A model generated the notes under the pieces. That model was not told the DNA's origin. It made no database searches and saw only the letters and a program-made list of their open reading frames with translations. From contig JPHH03000008.1 of NCBI GenBank assembly GCA_000750105.3, positions 1-64,000 of the forward strand: 64,000 nucleotides of DNA, written 5' to 3'. Below are positions 9,189-19,552 of the stretch, piece by piece. Origin of the DNA: Tolypocladium sp. Sup5 PDA-1. Taxonomy: Eukaryota; Ascomycota; Sordariomycetes; Hypocreales; Ophiocordycipitaceae. A program made the translations under genes and the position numbers. Numbering within the stretch: position 1 is the stretch's first letter; each line of letters opens with the position of its first letter.

Positions 9189-11433
9189 ATGGATCTCAAC
9201 AAGATGCCTCAGCCTTTCTCAAATCGGCGACCGACACCTCCTCCTGCCAACCCTGCCTCTGATACAGAGACTTCGGAAGATGGCGTGTGGATTTCACGCA
9301 AGCGTAAAGGCAAAGGAAAAGAACGCCGTTCAAAGAAGAGCAATCAAGACAGCAACCCAGGTTCACCTAGAAGGTAAGCAACAGTCTGTGATGTTGTGAT
9401 GAAAAGCGCAGAGATGCCGGAGGGCAAAGCCAATTGTTTGCTATATCGACTAGACAGTTGCTAATGAAGAGGCAGGACTCCTCCCCCTCCACCGCCTTGT
9501 GAGCATGGTGGTTATTCGAATGCTCCCTCGATGTCTGCGGCCCTCGATGTCAACGAAATGGCGTGTTCTTTGACTGTAGAGCCTGGCGACGTGTCTACCC
9601 CTTCTTGGGAGGCGGCTGCTGGTGTCGAACGTCTGACTGTCGGTGGTAAACAATTGCCGGGCCGCCTTTCGCACGCCACCATGCCCAACACGTCCGGCGA
9701 GCAGAACTGTGAACAGTTCACCTCAACGTCCGAGATTCCGGTGGACGAATTGGGTACGAAACGCTGGTGGGATGCCTTTTCTACTTCGGATCAGCGGCCA
9801 ACTCCTGTCGCTGCATCCTCGGCCCACAGCCAAGGCCAATCGCTGGCTGAAGTCCAAGTCGAAGGCCGTACGGTCAGGGTGGACGAAGCTCCCGACTCCG
9901 AAGCCCAACGGGAGTTCAGTGAGCTGTGGAAGAGGAAGCAAGAGGAGAATGACACGCTGGAGTTTATGGATGCTCCTGACGCGGCCGCGTTGGAGGAGAT
10001 GCGGTCTGCACTCTCCATTCATGCCCGCCGACCTGCGCCAGGCACGCCGCAGGGTGACAATGCCATGGCTCAGGACCGCCTGGAACCCGATCCCCAAAGG
10101 ATTACCCGCAGCGTTACCCGTGTCGCATCGCCCACTGTGGGGCCTGGCAGAACTGATGCCGGACATCGCTGTGGTTCTTGGTGTGCTCCTCCCATCAACC
10201 CGGTCGGCAACGCAAGGGAGAGTGCAGTCGAGGGGGCAGGGACAGATATCTACGCCACGGAACACCAACCGAGACGGGAACACTGCGTTTCCCCAGCGAC
10301 AACTATCGAGGACAGACCGGACCAGGAGGACCTTGCGATGTTTCTACGTCTTTACAGTGTAGCCCCAAGCCCGAAATCATATGAGGAGATGGGTCTCTCG
10401 ATGCTCGGTAAGTAGAACCGCACCACAAGGTACAATCACTCCCTCTTAGTTAACACGATTCATCAGACAATCCTGGCTCGCCTCCTGACACGGCCGCTAC
10501 GGGTTCTCCGACCCCAACCATGGCCGATATTACCGGAGAAGTAAGTAGAGGGTCCCATTCGCAGGTTTGCATGACCACGGACGTGTTCCCAACTGATCAC
10601 ACATGCACCTTCAAGTCCCTTTTCAAGCGTCCTAAGACCCCAGAATCCGCAGAAAGGAGGTGGGGACCGTACTTCAAGACATCCGACATCCCGGAGGACT
10701 TCGACATCGACATCGACAACTGCGGTTCCTCCGCTATTGAGGACCGCGTACTGGATCCAGATGACCGTCTCAACAGAGATATGTCAGTTAAAGCACATGT
10801 TCGACCGGGCCACTGTATGCCAGGTAAGTGCCACCACATCGCGAGGCGTAGTTGCTCCCTCATGGTTGACATGATGAATCAGAGTATCCTCGTCCTGCGC
10901 CGCAAACAATGGCGTCTAATGGCGATCAAAGCAACGAGAAGCCGAGGACGGACATCTACGCGACGGATTGCTTGGAGAAATGGGACAAGGGAAATAACGA
11001 CGCCGAAGCATCCAAGACAGAGAATGACGGTCAAGACCGTGGAACTTGCTTGAGCCAAGTGATGTCCGGCCCCGCGAGACATGCCTCCAAGCAAACGTTT
11101 GATGTGGAGGCATACGTCGGATCGAGCCCCGACCTGCAAGGTAAGCGCCCCCTTGAGACGCAATTGTGCCCTCCTTATTGACACGAACTAGGAAGCAATG
11201 CCGGCGGAGGAGATGTTGCAGGGCTGGCTTCACACACTCCTCGTCCTTCTCCTATCTCGGGCATGCAACCCTCGGGTGTCGGAACTGACGCTGGAAACCG
11301 CGGTGGGAATTGCTGCGTTTCTTGCATAAATACCTTCCACTTCTTGGTGAGGGGCGTTTGCGTGCACAGGGTCCTCGAAACTACAACTGAGGTCGCTGAT
11401 GGACCGAATGATTCGGAAGGCCCCCCGAATTGA
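9189..11433 (+). CDS. 657-aa orphan protein, five exons with duplicated intron/exon segments
   Basis: Exons 9189-9373, 9476-10407, 10467-10823, 10883-11140 and 11192-11433. Introns are 102, 59, 59 and 51 bp, and all phases fit. The N-terminus is proline- and lysine-rich (SRKRKGKGKERRSKK, a likely nuclear signal), followed by long hydrophilic, mostly disordered sequence. Internal similarity is visible: TDIYATEHQPRRE in exon 2 against TDIYATDCLEKWD in exon 4, and proline-rich exon starts (NPGSPPDTAATGSPTPTM, YPRPAPQTMASNG, TPRPSPISGM). Introns 2 and 3 are alike in length and sequence, both holding a CTCCCTC block and ending ATCAG. No known domain, signal peptide or membrane segment. It probably grew by exon-intron duplication. 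Function unknown; a nuclear role is only suggested. Confidence 0.65.
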
Positions 11434-11802
11434 CGCATCGGAGTTATTGAATGCGGACATCCCATACGACCTCTTCGGGCCCATTGTTCCAGCTCGTTGA
11501 AGACAGGTCTGATTTCGTTGTCGAAGATGCGTTGCTGCCAACTGTTAGCTCACACTCGTTCAACTGCAATAAAGTTATGTCAGTCTTTTAAACTTGTAGG
11601 ATGCTGGATGTTAAGCTACGGGGGCCAATCACGTGGAACTGGACTGGCGCCCATGGGCATTTCCTGGTGACAAGGACGGGCGTCGGCAGGCAATCCTCCG
11701 TTCAATCATTGCTGACGTCCGAAATCGTCTGTCGCTGCAATTAAGGTACAAGTTGCCCTCCATGGGTGGTTCCGCGGGCGGCGCTCTGACCGAACTGGCG
11801 TG
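11434..11802. other. Convergent intergenic spacer
   Basis: 369 bp between the ends of the 657-aa and chromodomain genes. It should hold both 3' UTRs. No further feature is seen. Confidence 0.5.
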
Positions 11803-13751
11803 TCAAGCACGAGCAACGTCCAACCCACATTCTCCGATTCTTTCCACACGCTTCGGGTTCAGTAGCCCCTCGTTCGCCCAAGAATCCTCCTTCGGCGGGC
11901 GACCATGCCAACGCAAAAGATATTGGTGCTTCCCGGCTCTTGTTCGAGTTGCCAGGACGTCCACTCCCGCGTCAAAGCCTTCATATGCTGCCTCAAATCC
12001 ATCAAGCATCTGCTTGTCCAGAATGTTTCTCCTGGGCTCCCATCCGGTGGTACCATCAGACCACTTTACTAAGAAAGTGTGCTTCCCCCACCGGGCAAGC
12101 AAGCATTCCACCTGGTAAACGTCGGTGTCATGATTTGTGTCATCTGGCTGGCTGGGCGGTCCCAGGATGCTCTCCGTCTGCTTCTCAGATCGCTCCTCTC
12201 TGGCTGTAAGTCTCGGGTTCTGGACTTTCTTCGATGATAGATGGCGTTTGGTTGCCGGTTGATCTTGGGTACCATGTGCCTCACACGCAGTGGCCCAAGT
12301 AAACTGCAGTTGGAACGTCGCTGTGCCATTGTCTCGGACGCATTTGAGCACAGCATCAGGAAGTGGCCATTCCTCGTAGCTCGCACTGGCAGTGCGGGCA
12401 GGCGCCTCTGTGTTTGCGGACGAGGCGTTATCCCCGCTCCATCTCTTCTGTTTCCTGGCAGCGCGTGGACTCGGCATCCGCGGCAGTCCGGGATCGCGCT
12501 GTGCATTGCGCTGCCTGAGAGTGGAGGCAGCGGCTTTGAGACGCTTGCGTGCTGGCACGTATTCATCTTCGCCATCGTCCGTTCCTTCTCCAGTGCGATG
12601 CCTTTTGACCGAGAGAGGACGAAGATTGTGCCTGTTCCCAGCGGCACGTTGCCTGTGTGATCGCCTCCGTCCATCTTCGCCGGTTCCACCAGACTGGCTC
12701 ACCGAAGGGCTGTTGTTGAGGACAGTCTGACGCTCCTCGGCATGTGTCTGACCACTCTGAGGCAAGGCGGGGGAAGAGGCAAGGTTGGTAATATCGTCCG
12801 TTGCCCGATAGTTCTGTTCATCTTCATTCGAGCTTCTTTGACCAAGAGCTGGGCAGCTGGATCCCGTTGTAGACCTTTGGGCAAGAGAAAACCGAGTGAC
12901 TTGGTCACTGCCCAAGCCACTGTCACTGCGTGAACCTGCAATGCCCAGGTCGCCGTCCTCGGCATCGCTGCTGGGCACGTCATCGCATCGATTTGGCGGC
13001 GCCGCGCTTCGACTTTGCTGGAGCGAGGGATGGAAGAAGTCGCTTGTGGACATGAGACCGGGTTGACTGGAGGTGTCCGTGTACTGACGCTGCAGCACTC
13101 CATCCTCCGGAGACAGGGCACGTGCGGGCTGTATCGAGGGATGCCGGGATGACGCGGAATCGGCAGCAGTGCTTGGAACAGGAGCGGATGGCACAGAGCT
13201 CGTGCCAGCTGGCCGACTAGGATGGTCTGTAGCCGACGAGGGCAAACCATCCGGGTCCGCAACCTCGGCATCATCAATCACCTCAGCTGGGTTCGCTTGA
13301 CACATTTGTTAGCATTTTACCCAACCCTCAGGTCTTGCCACTGCTTACCCGTGCCCTCCGGGCGACTTCGTCGTGCGGCAGCGATTGACGCCGCAATCGC
13401 CGAGATTGAAGGAAGTGAGTCGTCTGGGCGCGAGTCACCCACCTCCGGCTCGTACAACCCGTCATCTCCATCACCCTCGTCCCCGTCGTCCACGTCAGAT
13501 TCGGCGTCAGAGGAGATTGATATCACGTCATTCAAAGTCCACTGCCGACCAGCCGTGGAAGGGCATTGCGCTGTCTGCGCGGCCTTCGAAGTGGTTATGG
13601 AAGCTTGCGGCGCGGACGGGGCTGCAGGAGGTTGACGCGGCTTCTGCTGTGGTGGTGGATGCGAAGGTTTTGTGAGGCGAGCGTTCTCCATACGCGCCGC
13701 AACTGGAGGAGTCCAAAAGACCTGACTATCAAGAGCGACAAGAGAAGCCAT
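11803..13751 (-). CDS. Tandem chromodomain protein (putative chromatin factor)
   Basis: Exons 13349-13751 and 11803-13295 with a 53-bp intron (GTAAGC donor, TGCTAAC branch site); 631 aa. The first ~480 residues are serine/proline-rich and disordered, with basic patches (RRRSHRQRAAGNRHNLRP, EYVPARKRLKAAAS). The C-terminus has two chromodomain-like modules. The first is YQVECLLARWGKHTFLVKW followed by TTGWEPRRNI, giving the aromatic cage positions Y/W/W. The second, about 30 residues later, is VDVLATRTRAGKHQYLLRWHG followed by DSWANEGLL. Chromodomains read methylated lysines on histone tails, so a role in heterochromatin binding is inferred. The gene points the same way as the recombinase gene just upstream (15628-18050), so it would be near-5' cargo of that element. 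There is no catalytic domain, so it is not a Clr4/DIM-5 type enzyme. Confidence 0.75.
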
Positions 13752-15627
13752 GGTGTAGGTGTAGAGCCTCCTCGCAAGGAAATGCAGACTTCTCACAAAG
13801 GGTGTGGGAACTTCGTTGACAAGAGCGTTGGCTCGAGAATCGCTGGGAGCTGGACGCCTTAAATGGGCGAGGACGCGGCTTGACGTAGCGCCGGTTGTAG
13901 CTGCTCGTCACGGTGCCATTCTGCTCCCAAAGCCGTACTTCATGCAAAGGTTCGTATCCGAGAGATGAGTTCAGGCGTTGTTGACTCCAACAGCGTCTCC
14001 CCTGCTGTCTCGCCGCCAATCATCGAGTTGCCGGGCCACACTTGACACAACGCTTTCCGGACGTCCTTCTCCTCTAAGCGATGTCGCCGAAGATCAAGCC
14101 GGCTCGATTGCCAGGGCGTTCTCGGCGTCCCCGAAGTCAGCCCAACACCGCGCCATGTTGGTTCTCCGTGCTCGGTTGCATGGTCTCGATCTCCAAACCC
14201 CCTCGTGATGTTCGGTGTCCGAAGTGGAGAGGGAGTCGGTAATCAACTCCTGGGCGTTCTCGGCCATTCTTGGAGCTGATCTACCGATGCACTCCTGTCG
14301 CAGCTTCGAACACGAGGCCGAATCACACGCTCCCTTGATCCACACGAATCTCCGTGAGCGACCAGCAGAGGAGTCGACTGTGATCACGCCATTCATGATG
14401 GCACAGGCCGCCGGGAAGCGCCAGCGCGAGACAACGCCGGGCCGCAATCCTCGCAACAAAAGTTCCCGCCCTGGGTTTCTGATGACGTGTCACCTCAATG
14501 CGCGACACGAGGCACATTTCAGCTTGTCAAGGGCGTCGACTGCGGCCGGTCGTAATCGTGCGGAAAGGCGACTCGGGTCGGCCATCGGCGCAGTCCGTCA
14601 TGTGCGGCATGTTTTCCATTGGCTCAGCAACAATCGCGTTCCACTGAGCCTCCATGCCGAGGGCGGTTGCCGAAGGTGAATCTGTCTCGAGAACTGGTGC
14701 ACGGAAACAGAGGGGCGCTGGGCGAATGAAGAGGTGGTAGTTGAAAGGGGGCGACGTAGATTCCGTGCCTGCAAACAGCGTAAGCTGAGGCCGTTAGCAA
14801 AGAACCGATGCTGTTCCGGTGAGCTGGAAGAAAAGAAACCGGCCCAAGAGCTATTGAACCGAGGCGATGAGGGAGCACTTACGGCGTACGTCGAAGGGCG
14901 CACGGCGGCAGACTTGGCAGAGTGTGAAACGGGCTGTCTCTGGGCCGAAATGACGAGTCCTAAGTGAAGGATTGGGGCATGCACAAATGGGGAAAGACAG
15001 GATGCGAAGGCGGGATGGCCGACGGAGCTGAAGGGGAGGGAAAGAGGAGAAGAGAAGTCAAGTGTACAAGTCGATGGAGGAGGATGGAGGTCGGTTTATT
15101 TATTTATACGGGCGCCCAGCGATGGAGGGGCACGGCACGGAGGGCGGGCCAATGGCAGCAAGGGCGCCTTACCCGATCGGGGATGCCACCATTCCCGGTG
15201 GGTGCAACGGCATGTTCCAGACTAGTAACGATGCGTCAGAGCATGGGAAACGCCGGCCAGTAGAACAGGTGCTAACGGTTGTGACAACACAACATCTCGG
15301 ACTTCTTGGTCAATCAGGTCTATATTCCTCGCCCACAATCACCACTGCTACTGTACTAGCAGTGCTCTACATCACGTCACCCATCGACTCCCTGGAGAGA
15401 GAAAGGAAGGTTTCCATCAACCAGATGGCTCTGACCCCATGGACATTGGGGATTCTCCCCCTACTCGTTGACGCGCGCCAACTCAGGAATGTAGCGATGC
15501 GGCATGAACAGATACAACAACTATCCAACAAGTATGCAAGGTGCATGGAATGATCTGAGCACAATAGTTCAAAGCAGAGATGATCTATCAGCGAAACCAA
15601 TCCTATCAATACTCAAGTAGGCCGAGC
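13752..15627. other. Intergenic region without a convincing gene
   Basis: 1.9 kb between the chromodomain gene start and the recombinase gene end. Several overlapping frames exist on both strands, and one minus-strand frame (14984 leftwards) meets a GTAAGTGCTCCCTC sequence near 14870 that resembles the donor side of introns in the 657-aa gene. No complete gene model could be built. Confidence 0.4.
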
Positions 15628-18050
15628 TTACGACACAGTGCCGTGCACTCTGAGGGCATGGTTCCGCAGGTGATCTTTGTGGTCAAGCCGCACGTCACAA
15701 ATCGGACACTTGATCTCGTCGCCTTCCTGCAAATTTGACAAGTGCTTGCGTCGGAAATGCTTGGACAAGTCTCCGGGGGTATAGAACTCGTGAATGAGAT
15801 CCTCAACAGCCCCGTCATCGGCCGTGAGAGTGAGTGCCTTGGCGACGCAGATGAAACACCTTCTCGGTCTCTCTTTCTCCGACTTGACAAAGACAGACAT
15901 CAGAGCCAAATGCTGAGGGCTTTTGACTGGCGGCTCACCGACGGAGGTATGTCCGGCTGAACCCGCCGGGGGTTGCGGGCGGCGGGTGGTCTGCCCCTCC
16001 TCGACTAAGCAATATGCCGTAATAGCGTTGATTGCATTGTCTCTCCGCCGGTACTGGCCTTCAACTGTGTTGCCAAGTGGAGCGGCGAGTGCGCTTACCA
16101 GTCGTTTTTGAGCCGGTCGCTGAGGACCAGACGTGTCCACGGCCGCCTGCTGAGCGAAGCCAACACCCTGCAATTGCAGCTCAATGTCGTCGACTGCCTG
16201 CTCGGCGGTCCATTCGTCTCGAATCTTCTGCTTGAGTGCCCTCCTCAGGCTTTCCTTCTGGTTCCTTAACCTGCGACGAGCCTCCTTGTATTGTGTTGAC
16301 CCTTGTCGAAAACCTCGAAGGTCTAACTCCATGCGCCTGATCAGGGGATCAGTATTGATCGATGCTGCCTGCTCGGGTGTAAGGTCCGTGGGCCGTCGTT
16401 TGCTTATCGAGTGGCCAGTACTGCAAGCCTGTCTAATCAGTGCTTGCTGTGGCTTTTGTCCCCGAAGAATGGCCCACGTATCCGCGCAGACCTCGCGTCC
16501 TAGGTAGTGCCTCTGGAAGGGATTCGAGTTCGCATGATCGAGCGCAAGGTTCCGCAGTGACTCGCTGATATCGGCTATATGCATGGTCAGCAAATGGGAC
16601 TCGACATCAAGATGAGGCAGACAAACCGCTTCGATCGAACTCATTGGCCGCGTTATAGCGCAGATTGTATGGAATAGTAGGGAACTCGAGTCCCAAGATT
16701 TCGCCGATCCTTCTGATCCATTGTGCAATCATCTGGTAGGTGATAGGCTTGTCCGCCGACATCTTAAAGCCGGTGAGGTCCTTGACAGCTCGACGGAATA
16801 TGTATGTATCCTTCAAATCACCTCTGAGAGGCAGAGGTAATTCCCGCTCGTCCGGGTGGATGTCGAGGTTGGCTAGGTGTTCCGGTGATGTGAGACTTGG
16901 CGCTCGAAACGCGCGATGGCGAAATATGATCCCCAGTAAGAAGACATGAGGGTTGAGCAGCAAGGATGGGTCAAACAGGGTCTCAGGGATTGGGAACGTT
17001 TTCCTAGCAAGTAGTCAGCGATGTATACGGGAAACAGAGATCCAGCAGTCCTCACGCGTCTTTGACACCGAGATATGTCTTTGTGAAGGCCAGGGTGAAT
17101 CGAATCAAAATGTTATGCGGCCCGCCCTCTGGATCTCTTACCAGCGCGAGTCGAATGTCTCCAAACCGGAGACGCAGGATAGATGTGGGACGCGCTCCCG
17201 CGGGAGCGAGCAGAAGGAGGAAGAGAACGGCGAGAATCCTCAGTTCCCCAAGCTTGAACGACTTCTTTGTAGTGCTAATCGTCGTCTCGATTTGCTCTCT
17301 AAGGTCTTCGATAGTCATGCAACGATTCGCTCGCTTCTGGTGGCTCAGCCCATGCTTTTTGGCGAGGTCTCGGAGCACCTGAATGATTAGCCGCGTGTCC
17401 TAGTGTTGGTTGGGGCTGGTCATACCTTATGCATACGCCGGTTCATCTTTGCATCGAGCTTGTCTCCCGTGGCTCTCTGGAAGACGAGCCGGAAGACTTT
17501 CCAGTACGTGCCCAAGGAGCTGCTCTTCTTGGTGCCTCGCTTTTTCCTGCCATCCTTGCCGACCTTCTGATTCAGTGACCAGTCGAAGAAGTTGTACAGC
17601 ACCCGTACGGAGGTGGAAGCGGCCAGGGACTCAAAACATTCCTGAGGGGCACGTCCCAGGACCTCGCAGTACCTGCAAATTGACAGGACACTCAAATTAT
17701 TGGCCAGACCAAGGAAGGGAGCTGCATGTTGCTTACCGGCGCCACTGCTCTTCGCATGCATCCAGAAGCAGCTTACTACCGTCGCTGTAGTCTTGGGCTT
17801 CGTAGGCGCTGTCGTTAAAACCCTCAATGGCCCGTCGGTAGTACTCGGGAGGATGGACGTTGCCGCCAAAGAGTTGGATCTGATCGTCGACATCGCAGCT
17901 CAGGTCTTCGATATCTGTTGCTTCCGTCTCGGGGCTCGAGTCGTCGGCCTCATTCTTGTCGAAGCAGTCGTCTTCCCCATACTCGTCGTCTGGAGAGTAG
18001 GATGCATCCGAATCGTTTGCATGGTCGAAAGGGTGCTTGCGACCTGCCAT
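15628..18050 (-). CDS. DUF3435 tyrosine recombinase (Starship captain-type), five exons, intact
   Basis: Exons 17737-18050, 17426-17672, 17056-17378, 16627-17003 and 15628-16574. The four introns are 64, 47, 52 and 52 bp and every phase agrees; 735 aa. The core shows box I AGARPTSILRLRFGDI (first catalytic Arg), then PYNLRYNAANEF (Tyr and second Arg), and after the last splice DHANSNPFQRHYLGREV (nucleophile Tyr): the R-Y-R-Y set of DUF3435/Crypton-like recombinases. RGQKPQQALIRQAC and DLTPEQAASIN are family hallmarks. The C-terminus adds two C2H2 fingers (CFIC...HFRRKH; CPICDVRLDHKDHLRNHALRVH), probably for DNA binding. The N-terminus is acidic. The enzyme would cut and rejoin the DNA ends of its element in the nucleus. 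The ATG at 18050 (MAGRKHPFDHAND) is preferred over an in-frame one at 18119. No stops or missing key residues were seen. Confidence 0.9.
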
Positions 18051-18526
18051 GATTGAGGACTTCAGGAGCCAGTCAGTTGGGTGCTCTGCGTAAGAAAGGG
18101 AGAGAAGGTCGAATCTCATGTGTAGAGAAGACGAGCCGGGAAGGAGACTTGCTAGCAGGGCGCAGGGCGGAGCGAGCGCTCCTTAAGTACGACGACCCAG
18201 GCGATGCCGCCATTTTTGGTGGTTTGTGGCTCCTGCGTCATGGGGGTGTCCGAAAGAGGATCCGAGAAGCAGACAACGGGCTACAGTCTCGTGGGTTGGC
18301 CAGGTCAATGGAGTCGCCTGGCGGTCCCTCTTGATTGGTTGCGAAAAGAGTAACTTGAGAGGTACGTGTCGGTGCCTGGCGGGGTGGACCCGTCAGCGGG
18401 ACAGAGAGCCAGGTCTTAAAGCGGCGCTGGATCCCTGGCAAATAACCCACCACCTGCGGCGGCAGAGACCACCACAACCGGTGGTAAAGTCGCCGTCACA
18501 TTGTTTAAGGTAGTATTTTCTAATTT
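18051..18526. promoter_or_regulatory. Upstream region of the recombinase gene, expected to hold the 5' end of the element
   Basis: About 475 bp of ordinary base composition up to the AT-rich break near 18500. It must contain the recombinase promoter. No TATA box and no certain terminal repeat can be pointed out. Confidence 0.35.
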
Positions 18527-18576
18527 ATAAGTACTTACCTATTTTCATTACCTATAAGAATAAGTAAGTACTTATA
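18527..18576. repeat. Perfect 13-bp inverted repeat with 24-bp loop
   Basis: Left arm 18527-18539 (TATAAGTACTTAC), right arm 18564-18576 (its exact reverse complement). It sits where composition turns AT-rich, about 480 bp upstream of the recombinase start. It could be a subterminal recombinase site, a MITE relic or chance in an AT-rich tract. Confidence 0.7.
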
Positions 18577-19173
18577 GGACTTATTATACGGAGGTTGCTT
18601 TTTGTAACGGGCTGGCCCTAGCAGGGCTCAAGCGGTGGCTAGCGCTACAGCCGTTAGCAGCATTAAATGCAGCTATCCCATCAGCCACGCCCAGCGCTAC
18701 AAGTGGCGCCGCAGGTAAAGAGTACTTCGTACGTAATGAATAAATCATTTATCTGTTCATCTAGCCATGCATATAAAGGCAGGGTCATTCGGGCACAGCG
18801 TACACACAGCGCGGACAGCCCAAATCTACATACAGGGCAAGGCCTGTGACACTTTTAAAATAGTTATCCTGGCAGGGGGTAAATCCCTGCTTGAATCCCT
18901 AGTTAATTGATTTAATCCCTGCACGTAAGGGCGGTAAATCGTATTAGGAACCCCCGCACGTATTTTATAAGGCAACCTTCCCTTCTATGTTCGTGTAAAC
19001 TGCATACCTTTTTCCTAATTACTATGGCCCTAACTTGGAATATTACAATGAGGGCCTTCGTACTTGGGCTAAAGTTGTTATAACCCAGGCTAACGGGCCA
19101 CGGGTTGGGCCGGCTGTGCAGGCGCTAATGCGGGCTGCACGGAACAATGGTCGGGACGATTAACTAATAGGCG

Positions 19174-19214
19174 GTGGATCGGAGCGATCCACGGGAGGGA
19201 TCGCAACGATCCCT
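19174..19214. repeat. Two adjacent perfect hairpins sharing GGATCG-N3-CGATCC
   Basis: Hairpin 1, 19174-19192: 8-bp stem GTGGATCG/CGATCCAC with loop GAG. Hairpin 2, 19196-19214: 8-bp stem AGGGATCG/CGATCCCT with loop CAA. They are 3 bp apart and about 30 bp upstream of a TATATAGG sequence, inside the degraded transposon region. Confidence 0.75.
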
Positions 19215-19552
19215 AGGGAAACTAATCATCCAGCGCAGTATATAGGACCCCCCAATTTCCTCACCATAGCATAGATACCTAGCCAGCTTTTAACACTTGT
19301 TCTAATACAGACGCACTTGTATTACTTCATACTTGGTTACGATCTCTGATCTATCACCTACGTGACACGACGCCCTAACCTTACTGCTAACATAAACTCG
19401 CCGGTTTATCCCTTGGGAACCAAACCATTACAAAAGTGTAGCGGCAAGACTACTTCTGAGGTTGCCTTTATCTCAGAGGTCTCTACCTGTTAGGTCAACC
19501 GTACTTATGCTAGGGCCCTTAAGCGTAGATTTAATCTAAACTACCGGCCTGT

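Larger units (their letters stand above)
1..18576 (-). mobile_element. Putative Starship-type giant transposon, 5' portion (left end outside window)
   Basis: The call rests on the complete DUF3435 tyrosine recombinase at 15628-18050. In Starships this captain gene is the first gene at the 5' end and is transcribed into the element. Its minus orientation therefore puts the 5' boundary to the right of 18050 and the cargo to the left. Base composition changes from ordinary to AT-rich near 18500, and a perfect 13-bp inverted repeat lies at 18527-18576. The block to the left is gene-dense and accessory in character (FunK1 copies, chromodomain protein, C2H2 protein, orphans). The boundary coordinates are guesses: no target-site duplication or terminal repeat pair can be verified because the other end is not present. 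The alternative is a solitary DUF3435 gene, which is common in these genomes. Confidence 0.5.

Noticed and set aside
14094..14984. Possible small gene between the chromodomain and captain genes
   Set aside because: A few coding-like fragments (for example KRQRETTPGRNPRNK on plus) but no start-intron-stop model that holds phase.
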